From Loripinus fragilis (Eukaryota > Mollusca > Bivalvia > Lucinida > Lucinidae), in the NCBI GenBank assembly GCA_964019695.1, contig OZ026525.1, positions 69,175,753 through 69,239,752 of the forward strand: DNA of 64,000 bases. Reading direction: 5' to 3'. Both the position numbers and the translations under genes were made by a program. The notes below the pieces were generated by a model that worked only from the letters and a program-made list of their open reading frames with translations, was not told where the DNA came from and ran no database searches. This document shows, one piece after another, positions 12,601 through 27,600 of this stretch. Every line of letters begins with the position of its first letter. Within the stretch, counting starts at the first letter, position 1.

Positions 12601-15600
12601 TATCTGGTATATTTATGTGACACCATGCCAGGTACTTAGAAGAGACGCATTATTAATTGGGTATATCCTGTAACTTACCATAGTTAAACACCTAGGGTTG
12701 CCATCAGGATCTGTTAATGTTCCTCCTAAATACTTAGGTAGCTGGTCTGCATCCATGTATTTCAATAAATGTTGTGAAAAGTCATCTGTAAGATACATGT
12801 AAATTACCAGCACATGAGATTTTGGTACTTATCACATATGCAAAAAGGACTCCAATAAACCCACATGCGAATGTATCCAGCAAGCCTAAAGCCTAAAATA
12901 TTAGTCCCAGTCTTCATATGTATTCATACTTTGTGTATGTGAGCAGCTAAGGCACTAGTGAGTTTGCGAATGCAAAAACTTACCTGAGCCTTCTTTGCTC
13001 GACAATGTAATAAGTTCCAAAATATATCTATATGATACACAAATGTTTTACCATGATGTCAACTATCTACTGAGGTAGCTGAATTTCCAAATAGAGTCAA
13101 TAATTACTCAATGCTACATGTGTATAATATTGATGCTTATGTTTTGTACTAGAATGTGCTATTGAATGTTTATGAAAAATTGGTTTTCCTTTGCTATTCT
13201 GATATGCTGAATATTTATTTTATCAAGCAAATCCATTAGAATGATCTGAAACCAACTTATTTTAATGCTAAGCTCACATGCGCATGAAAATTAGTCTGGT
13301 CATAATAACCAGTAAAATGTCATTGTCTATTGATCTTAGCAGGAAAATTGTCCAAATTGTGAGTGTCTAGATACTCAGGAAGATTTAATGTTTAAAGCTT
13401 AAGTGAGTTGAGTATGAAAACATAAAAAATAAGTCCATATGATCAGGAAATACCACAATCACACACCGCAGACCAACCCATAGCACAGTGAGGAAGAGAC
13501 AGTACATTTATAGTAACAATACATCTGCAAGACAATAATAGCAAAACAACCAGCTTTCTCTTCCTCTTCAAGATGATTGCAAAACTAAAATAGACACAAT
13601 GTAATGCATAACAAAACAAAGACAAACGTAGAACTCCCATAAACAATGGGAAGTACATGAAACAATAGATCAACAATAACAGAACCACAACCTTAGAACG
13701 GAGAGAGCCTAAGCCACCAGGGGACTTAAATACATACTAGTGCTTAATCTTCGCCCTAGATTCTGTTGTTGTTAAAACACAAAATTGATTAAACTCTATT
13801 ACTAATGTAAATTAGTCTTTCCTACCTCCTAGTACATGAATCTTGTTTCTCATATCATCACTGATTAATGGTCTGGCTAACTTGTATAATATTGGGAATA
13901 TTCTTGGTGCTGTAATTATAAATACATAATTCTTGATTTTTAAATTAAATGGTTTTATCAGGCTTTCAGTTAAGAATGCGTAACAAAGAATCATTTTTCT
14001 TATTTCTCAACCAAAACATATGTTGTGGGTACTCAAAAGAACCGTCTCAATGAGACGGTTCTTTAGAGCACCCAAAACTTATGTTAACACTGAAGGGTAA
14101 GAAATTAATTACAAATTTACGCTTAGAAATTTTGTTTATATAAACCTGTGTTTATATTGACAGTAATCTTTAAATGTAGTTCCTGTAGAAATATTGCAAA
14201 ACTGTAGCAAAACTGGCAATCTCATTTAAGTTTAAAATAACACCTTTTTATTGGAACTTCTAGTTCGAGGGCCTTTATCATCAAAACTTTTGTTTTCGAA
14301 TGCATTAGATGTATTAAAGTGGATGAAAGAATCTCCATAACATGACAATGGAAACATGAATTATCCATGTTTTAATGTTCTTTATAAGCACAGCGGGGTC
14401 CTGACATGATTACTTTGATGGTTTTCAAATTGTTGCTGTATCTTTCATTGCAGAATTTTGCCTTCTGATTTTGCTGTTTTGTGTTTGACGTAAAGCAGTT
14501 TTTTAAATTAAATTTGTTGTTTATTATGTAATGAGAAAAATTGGTGCTGATGAATAAATTCATTGCATTATAGTTAATAAAAATGGCGCACTCATTTAGT
14601 ATTTTTACATAATATTTTCAGATCTGAAGGCATTGCTTCCTTTCGTTTATTTGGTTATATTTAAAAGCTGTACCAGATCAAATTTGGCCAAACCTACTAC
14701 CATAGCTGAATGGGTCTGGACCAATTATACGGTAAATCAGGATAAATGAAAGCCATGACCAATGCCCAGTATCAAAATTTATAGCCATCAAAATGTATTT
14801 AAAATGCAAATAAAAAATTGGATCACTTGCTCATTATAGAGTCTTCTTAAAAAATGCATTTTTTTTTCGCAAACTAACGTTTCGTTAAAATTAATAACAC
14901 AAATACTAATTATATCAAGCATTTTAGACGCATGTCTAGTTTTTGAGGTATTGACGATATCAAGAAAATATAGGCTCAACAGAAACATTTTTTCTTTGTT
15001 AATGCAAAGGTTCCACAGGTTTTGAAATAAAATTAACCACCGAAATTCTTCGGCATATTCAGCCAGAGACCAGCTGGGGACCAACCTGGGACTAAAATTC
15101 CCATTTATATTTTAGTGTGGTATTGAAGATGACACAGATTTTTTATTTATGGCTACTTAGACTTTAATATGAACCTTTATTATTTTGTGTCATCTGGTTT
15201 GATGTCTGAGCAGATGTAAATGAATTGAGCTTCTAATTTAAGAGGACATCTGTCCGGGCAAACCCTGATCAAAATCTCCATTTTTATGGTCACATGACCA
15301 AGATGGCCACTACACTGATACAAGGTAAAAGCCCTTTAAAATCATCTCTGAAATTAAACGGCCTATGGGTTTGAGAAATGGTATGCAGCATTGGGAATGT
15401 GGGCTCTACAAAATTCCTTACAAATGATGATTCTAGGTTGACCTAGACCTTCTTTAAAACTTAAAATATTTTCTTGAATCAAAAGGTCAATGACCTTGGG
15501 ACTTGGTTTGTAGCATTATGTTGTTGGGTCTGTATATCTCATTTTAATATTTGACCTTGCAAAATATGTTAAAATAATAAGCCTAGATTGACCATGACCT

Positions 15601-18600
15601 GGTCAAACATTGTTAAAGAGACATTGTGACTAAATATCATATCCAAGTGAGCACTTCAGGTTGTCTAGTTTTTATTTTCTCTTCTGTTCTGAGTTTTTAA
15701 ACCGTATGGATAACATCACATAGGTATTTGGTGTATGCACCAATGTTGCATTATCTGCTAGTTCCCAGCCTGAAAATAATCAATACTTAAAAACACAGGT
15801 AACCAGAACCCTTTTCAAAATTTAGAGTTTTAAAAATCAATTAAAGGAAAGGATTCTGCTTGCCTGATTTCATATATCCACAATGTTTATGCTTAAGAAC
15901 AAAAAATAATGCGATAATGGTCAAATCCAATCACTGAAACGGTGTGAATGAAAAGTATGTGAAATTAGATTATGTCTTGTGTTTTTCATGCTTTCACGTC
16001 TGTTCATTGATGCCTGTGAAAGGGCTGACCTCTTGGCTCTTGTTTGTGATGTTTAATTGTGTTTTGGTCACTTTTCCATGTGGTATCCTGTGTCAGGTGT
16101 GGTACTTGATTGTATCGATTCCTGATCTTTGTCGCCTTTCTTACTTCAGACAAAGCAAGCAGTTCCGTGACGCACGATGTGAGGTGTCAGTATCCGTTGG
16201 ATATTGCCACTATCCAGCATCTTGTTGCACAAATTCGTGGTGTTGTTATCCGTTGGGGCGGTCCGTCGGACCCCTCTGTTGGATAGCGTCGTTACTCACG
16301 CAATTCTCATACGTTTCATGCTTCTTTGTTTGTTCAAAAGACTTTATAAGCTGCTAGAAAAACCAAGATGAGATGGCATTAAAATGGGTTGTGTATTGTT
16401 TTGTTAGAATAGGATATTAAAACAAGAAAAATAAGAACGTGTTTGATTTCTTTGGGTATGTACATTTGACTTATTAAGGGTAAAAGAACCAGGAACAAAT
16501 AGATTTGCTATAGAGTATAAAAAAGGCTTATGAAAAGAAAGCATAGCAAACTCTAACACAAATAGAGGCGTGTTTTTGCCGTGCATCATTTTCGCTTCAT
16601 TTTGCAACAAGTTTGTACTTGAATATTATGCACTTTTTCAAATTGTGTTCTTATAATAACTGTTTATTAACTTAGATATTGATAATAATATATTTGTTCG
16701 TTCATTTAGTTGTATATTTTACCAAAGATGCCACCTTATGTATAGCAAGTCTCAATCAACAGGCAAATATGCTTACAATAGCTTATGTCAGCTTTGTTTT
16801 TATTCCTGACAGCATGCTTATAATTACAATGCACATGCTATACTTCTAAAGCCACGCAACTTTTGTAGTAACGACCATGCTTACATTATTGATGACTATG
16901 AACTGAAAAGAAAATAGTGTCCAATGCTACCTAAAATTAGCAATTATTTTTAGGTCAATGCATATGTAGTGTATTATTTAAGTACTCACAAAGGGCCGCT
17001 ATAAACCTCCCTTGAAATGTTTAGAAAAATTATACATGAGGAACCATACTGATCACTACGTTGTCGATGACAATGATTTATCTGATGAGTTTAATTATAC
17101 AATGATTGCAACCATTTGCCGACTTGCATCGGTTTAGCTGTTAGTAAGGCAAGACTTATGAAAGGTCTAAATGCATAGCATTTAGCTTTTGGCGAGTTAT
17201 TTATAGTCATTTTAATGTCCCTTTACCCCTATTTCTATTTTTATCAGGTTTTCCTTACCATTAATGACATATAATCTTTTCATCATCTCTGGATAGTTGT
17301 CTTCCAGTACTTTCACAAGGTGAAGATACATCTGTAAACCTAGACGATAGACACTTTGTTACGCAGGTAAATTGGTATTACCTAGATCTATAGAGAATAC
17401 TAGGTGAGTGTCTTTTGATATCAAATTTTGAGAATGCTTGTTGAATTGCAAGGCTTACCAATGATTCGACATGCATTCTGAAAGCCAAGCATAGTAAACT
17501 TGATATAATAGACACGAACCTTGTACTCTTTTTATCAGTTTACAAGTTGGTCTACTCTTCAAACTGGCGATTATGACGTAATTATCGATTTTCGTGTCGA
17601 TTCAACGTCATCATTCAACAAGTGCAGCTTCATGTTGACCTGATAAAGAAACATACCATGAGGTAGGCAATGTTTATCAGGCCAATGTGCAACATTGCAG
17701 TTGATATGAGAGGTAACTCAGGAGCGTTTATTTCATATTCAACATATAAAACAAATTGAGAAAAGACATAAATTTAGAGACTTAGTGGAACGTTTATCAT
17801 GTCTTGGGGGATATTTTTTTTTTTTTGGGGGGGGGGGGAAGAGGGTCAACGAATTTAATAAATTCAATAATACAGGAGCACGAATGTTAGATTCTGCTTA
17901 TCATATGATACTAAAACTACTTTGCATTTATGGCGTGGCTTGTGTCAGAAGAAGCTTTCACCAACATCGGATTTAACACTCAAATATTGATGAGGTTATA
18001 TACATGTACGTTATATAAGACTTTAGCTTAATTTAAACAATATAGGGATCACACATGTTTTTTCATGCATTAACATTTGCAGGGTCACGAGGAAGCTGTT
18101 TGAACACAAGGCCATTAGGCTGAGTGGTTAAACATCGTCCGAGGGACCCGGCAAGTGTTAATGCAATGAAACAAACATGTGTGATCGTTATTCTTGCATA
18201 TGTTACCTGATTTCAGCATAAACCGCGCTGAAAACGTCGCTTAAGCATTCAATATCCATTTTCTTACACTTGATTTCTCAAAACAAAATGGCATCAGCGT
18301 CAAACTTTCGAACGTCATTACGTCGCCACAACGTCATATATACGCGTGCAACGTTTTCGCGAATGAGAGCATCAGCGAAATGATCAGTCATGGCCGCAAC
18401 GCTTTCCAGTGTAACGTCATGCATGCAAATCAGGGCCTAGTTTAGGCTTGTTCAAACAGCACGTGAATCTCATGATTTGAACATGGATTTTACGGCTTCA
18501 AACAGCTTCAGGTAGCAAATCCCCATGCAAGAATATTTATTCCAACGTGATTACAACAGTTAAAGTACAATACAACATATGGAAAGGATTTGATAGAAAT

Positions 18601-21600
18601 CATGAACTTTTATCATACATGTAGTTGTCTTAGAACAACTCAACATTATAACTGTTTTGGTTTCTTGGCTCATACATTCGAGCCAGTGCATGAGATTTCC
18701 AACAATGTGGTATGTGCGGCCAGCAAAGCCTCAGATCAGTATGGCATACGGGCAGTCTGATCAGAGCCTTTGCTAGTCGCTTGAGTATTCTATGATTGTT
18801 AAGCTACTGTCTGAATACCATTTGGAGTTGCTAAGCTTAAAATGAGGCTGCAGAGGCTCGTCCGAGTCTACACATGTCAAAATGCAACATTGGTGGAAAT
18901 CTCATGCACTGGCTCATTTAACACCCATGTGATCTTGGCTGCATCTTTTGCCTGAGCAATGTCAATGTATGCCAATATTTTTATGGACATGTTCATATCG
19001 CATTGTCGTTGTGTACGCTGAGATGATACATTAAAAAGGCAATTTCAAAAAAAGCAAAGACTTTCAGCATTTTTTTCTTGGTTAGAAAACAATATAGGTA
19101 TCACACATGCTTTTTCATGCATTAACATTTGCCAGGTCCCAAGGATGGTGTTTGAACACGAGGCCTATACACCGAGTATTCAAACATCTTCCAAGGGACC
19201 CGACAAGTGTTAATGCAATGAAACAAAGATGTGTGATCGTTATTCTTGCACATTTTACCTTATTCGTACCCGATTCGCACTGAAAACGCTGCTGAAACAT
19301 TAGTTTGTCCATTTTCTTACACTGGATTTCTCTAAACAAAATGGCGTCAGCTGTGTACTTTCGAACGTCATAACGTCGTCACAACGTCATAACCTTACGC
19401 AACGTTTTCGCGAACAAAACATCGGCGGAATTATCAGTCTGGTCCGCAACGCTTTCATATATAACGTCATGCAAATATTTAAGGGCTCATTTTAAGTATT
19501 ACGCTTTCATATATAACGTCATGCAAATATTTAAGGGCTCATTTTAAGTATTTTTCAGACCCATGTTCAAACAGCACGTGAATCTCCTGATTTGAACATG
19601 AATTTTTGTTCATTGACAATGGGTGTAAACAGCTATACGAATAGAAATTTATGCAAGAATACATGTGATACCTCCATTTGCTAAATTCTTAACAACATTT
19701 ATATATAGAAATCTTGTGAATTTAACGAAATTCCAACATATTCCTTCAATGTATTTAATGGACTACGTTAACTTGATTCAATATTTCATCCATTAATGAA
19801 AGGGTTGGTTTCTTACCTGGTCTCCAGAGCATTTTTGTACTCACGCCTTCCATATCAAATACCACTGATAGACCATCAACTCTATGACCTCGCTGTAAGT
19901 TGAATCAACAGATTTTTAACATTCTACAAGAAAAACCTTAACTCTACTTTCTTGTTACAAAGACTAGATTTTAAATTTAAGGAGGTAAAAATAATAATTT
20001 ACATTACTATCTAATCAATGAATATCAGATTGCTCAGATGTGCAGTTTAAACAGATTTCCTTGAGATGTGACTGCGATAAATCACAATGAAATACAATTT
20101 AGGCGTTTTAAAGCAGCGTGCATGCGCAGCTATCAAATTTAGCATGATGCTTCTTCAATAATGTGAGTTTCTATTACACTGAAAAGTCTCTGGCGAAACT
20201 CTAGCTTGCCAACATTCCAAAACATGTAACTGACGCTTATCAAACATAAACCTATTATAGAAATAATATTTAGAAGTGATGACACTTATCAAATACAGCA
20301 CAAAAAATGATAAAGCATTTATCATACTAATGACAAAAGTCAAGAATAGAAATATAATTCTAACGCACTTGCAAATATAATGCGATATGTGATTGGATAA
20401 AGTCATAAATTAGCGACAGTATATCCTGCAATATTCTGTCACAAACTCGACGTCAATATGTAACACCGCTTTTCATTGGCCCACAGGTGGGTTTTATGCA
20501 GCTGCAGACGCAGCATGCAACATTTTAACTATATTTTTGAAGAATAAATTTTACTAGTGCATTAAAATGGGGATGACAATATTCAAAACGTTTCATTTGG
20601 GGAGGTATATCATCGGCTAATGCGTCGCCATAAATTGTGATTTCCGACCGTATATCCGACGGTATACCTCCCCAAATAAACATTTTGAATGCAGTTATCC
20701 TCTAAGTATGGCATCAACCAATAATCAGAGTCTCTAAATTTATCTCTTTTCTCAATTTGTTTTATATGATGAACGAAGATCAAATAACAAACAGGTTAAA
20801 AGGTCAATCAACATCTTTCAGTGTTTGCACAACTTTCAGTGTATGTAGACTTTAACAGGATCATGTCCTTAAATGATTATTTATTAGATATTACTTATGC
20901 TAGTTTAACCCTTACATCGCCAATCACGATTGCAGAAAATGACACGTATTCTTGTTTTCGTTTTGTGCATATAAGTAAAGGTTTGTCTCGTGTTAAAAGA
21001 GCAAGTGAGTATGATCAGGAAATACCACGATCACACACTGAAGACCAACCCACAACACCATTAGGAAGAGCCACAGAACACTAACAGTCACAATACATCA
21101 AGAATGCAATTAAAGTAAAGCAACCAGCTCTCTCATCTTCATTAAGGCGATTCACATTAAATTGTAAGCCATATTCAGTTTCATGAAGAGTCGTTGAAAC
21201 TTAAAATGCCATCTGTTGTAACCCTAACAAAAAATTTGGAGCAATATCCAAACAAAAAGCGAATAAAACGCTATTGATACTAATTGTGTATGCGTTGTTA
21301 AAGAGTTTTATTAAAGCGCATTGCTTAAGTATATCATTAGCGTTTTACTTAATGCATATTGTTATCTTATCATTAGCTCAATCACACACTGTTTTACTTA
21401 TGTATTGCTTAGATTATATTGTTTACATATCATATAGCGTACAGTTAGCTAATTTGCATGTGCAAATGTATGCTTTAACAAAATGCAAATAAAACGCAGC
21501 GCATCATTTGTGATTTGTTGAAGCATTTGTAATTTTCGAAAACTCTAACTGACACTTTAATTAGCTAACATTCAGTAACAATTGTTTACCTTTTTCGATT

Positions 21601-24600
21601 CATTTTCCCAGTCCTTAAGTGTCCATTCGCATTGCAGAAGTTTTGTTTTCTCCAGATCCGATTTCTTCACAGATGCCATGATACCTTTCATATCCAGATG
21701 GCCATACAGTTCCACTCTGATAGGTGATCCTTCTTTGTCATGCCCACAGAAGCCCCCAGTCAGATATTTCTTTATAACCTAAACAGACAATAGTACACTA
21801 AGTATTAATAGACTTTTCACGTACTGTAAAGGCGGCAACTTTAATATTTATATCTGGACGTGGTTCGACTTTTTCATATGCTAAGGAAGGAAAATCAGGT
21901 TTTATTTATAATTTGGTAAAGAGCTAATAATTTTTTGAGCCGCGCAAACGTGCATGCATTTCATAAAAGTCATGTCCGTATATACACTGACCTCTCATGT
22001 ATCAACCCTTAAAGCGCATATCACAAAAAGTCGTGTGTTTTTATTGTCTGCTGAAACATTACATTTTGAAATTTCTCTAACAAACAGTGTAGATCCAGAT
22101 CAGACTGCTCCTATAGGAGCAGTCTGATCTGGATGCACACTGTTTGCGTCTATACATATGTGAAACAATAAACAGCCACTTTCGAATGTAGTTATTTTGC
22201 TGGCGTTTTAAATTTTAAATCGTTACTGTCTTTACTAAGGTGTATGGTACAATGATACAGTTACTTTCGAATAAGATCAGACCTCATTTTCAGCTTTTAC
22301 CTATGTCTAAAGTAAACCAGTCCTAATTACGCATTCATGAGGTGCCGCCTTTACAGTAACCAAAAAGTTCAATAATACATGTATCAATAATTAGGTATTT
22401 CTTCAATTTCTTCTCCTTCCTCCTTCTTCTTTTTCTTCTTCTTCTTCTTCTTCTTCTTCTTCTAAGTGAAAGACTGGTGCAGTCGTACTGTGATATGTTA
22501 AAACAGCTGTGAAGGAAGGGTCTCTATGTACATGCTAAACCAGGATTAATAGGTTGTCCTCAGACATTTGTATGTATAACCGACAGTAATAAACTAAGTG
22601 CATGTAGATATACCTATATAGTTAAATGATGAAAGAATAAAGTATTCATATAATGCTGCTGTTTTCGATGGGTACCACCATACCATAATGGGTGATCTTA
22701 CCACCTGATTAACAATGATGCTCCTTGCCAACACATCTTAGAAAGGTTTGTGACAGTAATACTTTTTTCAATTGATCACATATTTTATTATTATTGTATA
22801 AAATCCTGGTTAAAATTGAGCATTTTGATTTTTGTTGTCATTTCATATGAAACTCATTAAACAAGTTGACCTGTTTGGCTCATTTTCTTGATAGATTTCT
22901 GAAAGTGTATACCCCAAATTTGATACTCTCAAAGTGAGAGTATATCCTATTTTATACCACCCTTACCAACTTTAGCACGGTATATCTCATGATGTGCAAG
23001 GTCTACACTGATGTAGGTGATATAAAATAGTTATACAATGTGTGTCCACCTGTGCGTAAGATAACCCACTTGCTAAAGCTCGTGGATTATCTCCACGTAC
23101 AGGCGGGCACGCCATGATATGACTATTACATAAAAGATATCTGTTGTAAAAGTCATTCATATGCAAATATTGTTATGTCATCATATCTTTTATTCAAGTA
23201 AAATAAAAAAATAAATATCAATTGCCCTGATTCGCATCTTTTATATACCATACAGAGGGCCAATATAACTGACCGAGGACCTGTAACTGATTAAATGCTA
23301 CTGTAAATTCGGAATTTTCGCGAGCGTTTTATTTTCGCGAAACTTCGCATATGCGAAGTTTCGTGAAAATAAATCCCTCGAGAAATAGCGAAATTACTCT
23401 GTCGTCTATAGCTGATAAAGGTAAAACATGCCCTCGTCGCGAATTTTTGGCGTCGCAAATATGTCTTTTAACGCTATTCTCGAAAATAAAATTCTCTCGA
23501 AAATTTCCGGATTTACAGTCAATCTTGGTTTAAACATATTCATTCATATCTCTATCAAAATACATACACAAAAGCAAGTACAACATAATGAGAGGATCTG
23601 AACGAAAGCCTATTGCTAATAGAGTTCATTTCCTGTCACAGTTAATCTTTTTTAATTAATGACTTAATATATGGCATTTTTACTAGCCTTACAGGCAAAT
23701 GTATTTTATTTGACTTCAGCTTAAATCAGCTGACATGAGACCAATACTATTGACCTCAAACCAATATTGAGTGACCTTCGATCAATACGGTTGATCTCAA
23801 GCCAATATTGATTGACCTTCGCTCAATACGGTTGATCTCAAGCCAATATTGATTGACCTTCGATCAATACGGTTGATCTCAAGCCAATATTGATTGACCT
23901 TCGATCAATACAGAAATCCACGCAATGTATACTGGCCAAAATAGGTTAAGTCCCATGTCACTTTTATCCATAACCATAATGTTAAATTCCCAAAGTTTAA
24001 TTGTTTATTTCTAACATATCAAAGGTAGTTGGAGATTCTAGTTTTACCCAAGTTTAATAACAAATCTTTTGGTGTAATTAGATCTACACTAAGATTCATT
24101 TGAAAACACCGACTTTCTTTGGGAATGGGCTGATTTTTCAAATATTATTCAATTCTTGACCAATTTTATTATAGGAATGATAGGGCACCATACAGGATAT
24201 TTATTGGAATGTCTGAAGCTCTATGGAAAATTTATCAATAAAAGTGAAACCTAATATATTTTGAGAGAAAAAATTGCTGCTTCTTCGCTGTAAATTTATT
24301 GGAAATCTTTTTTCAGTAAATTGTTATGATATATCAAAAATGAATGTATTTACATTAAGTTTACTGGAAAATTTCCGGTGGGGCTTAATTAATTTTGACC
24401 AGTATAGTTATAGAGGATCCTACTTGCTAACTTTTTACATGAGTGCTCATGTTTTATTGACTTTATTAAACGAGATGAGGAAAAGAGATAAAATGCAAGG
24501 CTTGCTGAATTCAATTATACAGGAGCACAAATGATAGATTCTGTTATCATATGACATTAAGATTACTTTGAAATCTCATTTCTGGCGAAAAAGTCATTAT

Positions 24601-27600
24601 GTACGCAACGTTATTATGGACGTCATTTCACACATGTAACGTTACCCGAAAATATGTAAACCACCTAGTGGTTTATTGATTTTAATGCATAGCCTTATTT
24701 CACTCCCAGACGCAACGTCATATCATAAAATTGATAATCGGCCACATATAAAACGTAAAAATGTCAGTGAAAGGAAAAGAAAAACGATGGGTTGAAACTA
24801 CTGCGCAGTCCAATCTGCGCATTTGTTATTCGCTTTCTGAAAAGTATACACGCAATAGGTAAACTTGCATCATTAAAAATTTTCATAAGTCTAGATAGTC
24901 TCTGTAGATGAGCAGGCTGGTTTGAGACTTACTTGATTTCAAACCCTGAATACAAGTGCAGTATCCAAGCCTCCAGATAAGAGTGTGTATTGGAAAACTA
25001 TTTTCTTTATTTCTCATCCAAAATATATGTTGTGGGTACTCAGAAGAACCGTCTCAATGAGACGGTTCTTTTGAGCACCCAACACACATATTTAAATTGA
25101 GGGGTAAGAAAATAATCACAATTTCACGCTCATAAAATTTCCTTATCTGGATCTATGAATCTTACCTCGTGAACATCCTTGGATGCAAAAAAAAACAATA
25201 CAAGAATACAGTATACTACATCTAGATTTGAGCCGCGACATGTGATATCCAACAATGTGGTTATTTGACAAGTGTCGACTCAGACGAGCCTGTGCAGCCT
25301 CCTTTTAAGCTTAGAAACTCCAAATGATGTTTGGTAAGTACCTTAACAGTAATAGAATATTCAAGTGACTAGCAAATGATCTGATCAGACTGCGCGTATG
25401 CGCAGGCTGATCTGAGTCTTTGCTGGTCGCATATTACCACATCGTTGGAAATCTCATGTCGCGGCTCATTATTATAATTGGCACCATGTGAAAACAGCAC
25501 ATTATTTGTTAGTTAATGATGTACAACTGCATAAAGTAAACAACTATGAAGCATGTGCATTAATTAAGGTTAGATTATTAATATTATTATGATTTCAATA
25601 TTTGATAATTGTGATGGTCCCAATCACACCCCACCAGCCAAATAGACTGACCCCATTCTATAAATAAGTTACTTAGATCAATAAAAGTCCTAACACTGGC
25701 CCGCAGTTTATGTGGAGAAGGGCTTTTTTATGAACGTTTAGCCTGTACAGGCAATATCAACTTTCTCCACGTGTTAGCATATGCTTAATTATCTAGTAGT
25801 ATTTTCAAATTTATGGTAATTTAGAAATGATTTTCATAAACCCAGTTACAATTAAGGTATCATCTTATGAATAATTACTTTGCAATGGTATATCACTTTC
25901 ATCATTTGAATGATTTCCTAATAAATTTTCTAGAGCATGGCACAATATTCGCATGAAACTATGCCACTGTGTCAGTCATGTGTTAAGGTCAGCATAGTTT
26001 TTGTCTGTGTTTGAATCCCCCCAAGATCGTAAACCTGACTTCTTCCCCTTCACAAAAATTAAACAACAACCGTCGGGTTGCTAACGGTAAGTGACAGTAT
26101 CACAGACGCCAACTGTTTAAGGAGGATGTTCATATATTACACAATGATTGGTTCAGGTGATTAGATGACTATAAAAGTTTTGAATTGCTGATATAACTCA
26201 AATAAACTTAAATATCTGCTTTATGTCTTGTAACACCAACTTATCTTGTATTTTTGATGGAGAGTGCATATTTATGGCACAGCAATTGCCTATGACATGT
26301 AGATAACGAAGATTTTGTATCCCCAATATGACATTGGAGTCAAAGGTCAAGTTCAAATATAATCAAAAACCCAATTATGACAACGTTTTTTTAGTTGATG
26401 AGTGGGAAGAGAATCCAAACACCAATAAAATTTGGCCACTTTATGATTGGCCCGCCAGCGAAGCGCCATTTAAATGGCGTTTAGCTAGTGGGCCGATGAT
26501 GGCCCAATATGGAATGCTTGCTTGACAGCTTTGTGATATTTCAGGGGATCCAGACCAGTATTGCTAAGAGACCGTATATCTTTGTGATTTTTCATGGGGG
26601 CTCCTGATCCATTGCCCACCCCCCCACCCCCCACTGGATCCGTGCATGGATTGTCTGTAGCTCCTTGATTGCAGACCATTCAGACCCAAATGAGATGACA
26701 TGTCATGTTCTCTCTGTCAGTGCAAAATTTGTTTTGGATATCTGCATTTAAATAAGACAAAATTAACTTTTGCAAAAGCTCTAAAGAGGAAGCATATCGG
26801 TGCAATTCAACTCAGGTTATGACAGCCAAAGAGCTCTTTTCTAATGTTTCGAGATTTGTTCTGCATGACACAGCTACATAATCACATCTGAACGAAAGTA
26901 ATACGATTAAAACAGGGATAACAATAACATGGTGAAATGTATGCATTTGTACAAATCAATTCCTTACGCTGTTTTATTCCAATTAGCGCTTTTCAATGAA
27001 CACAGTCTGGAGGACAGCCATATCCTCCGCTGCAAATCTCCCATTACTTTAAAGTGTGACCTTGACTTTGGGTTTGCATAGTTGAGTCATGGATTCTGCA
27101 ACCAACACACTGAGAGGAACATTTGAGTGATGTTTAATGAAAATCTAGCAAATGGTTTGGGAGATGGGAAGGGACACCAAATTCAAGGATAAATCTGATG
27201 ACATTGAAGTGTGACCTTGACCTTGAGTCTGCATAGTTGAGTCATTGGTTCTGCACACCGCATCACTGAAAGGAACATTCAGGTGAAGATTGAAAATCGT
27301 AAGAAGGGTTTAGGAGATGTGGAGTGGACCCAAAATGGAGGGTAAATCACATGACCTTGAAGTGTGACCTTGACATTAAGTTTGCACAGCAGACCCAATA
27401 GGTTCTGCACATTAGCTAACTGAGAGGAACATTTGGGTGAAATCTAATTTAAATCGCCCTAATTGGTCAGGAGATATGGAGCGGACACAAATTGAAAGGT
27501 AAAGCACATGACATTGAAGTGTAACCTTGACTTTTCGTCTTCGTAGCCAATTAAAAGATTCTATGCATCGCCTTACTAAGAGGAACATTTAGGTGAAGTT

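Noticed and set aside
15944..16357. 137-codon frame as a gene
   Set aside because: It runs through an R1 copy, and the codons correspond to the repeat sequence rather than to a protein family.
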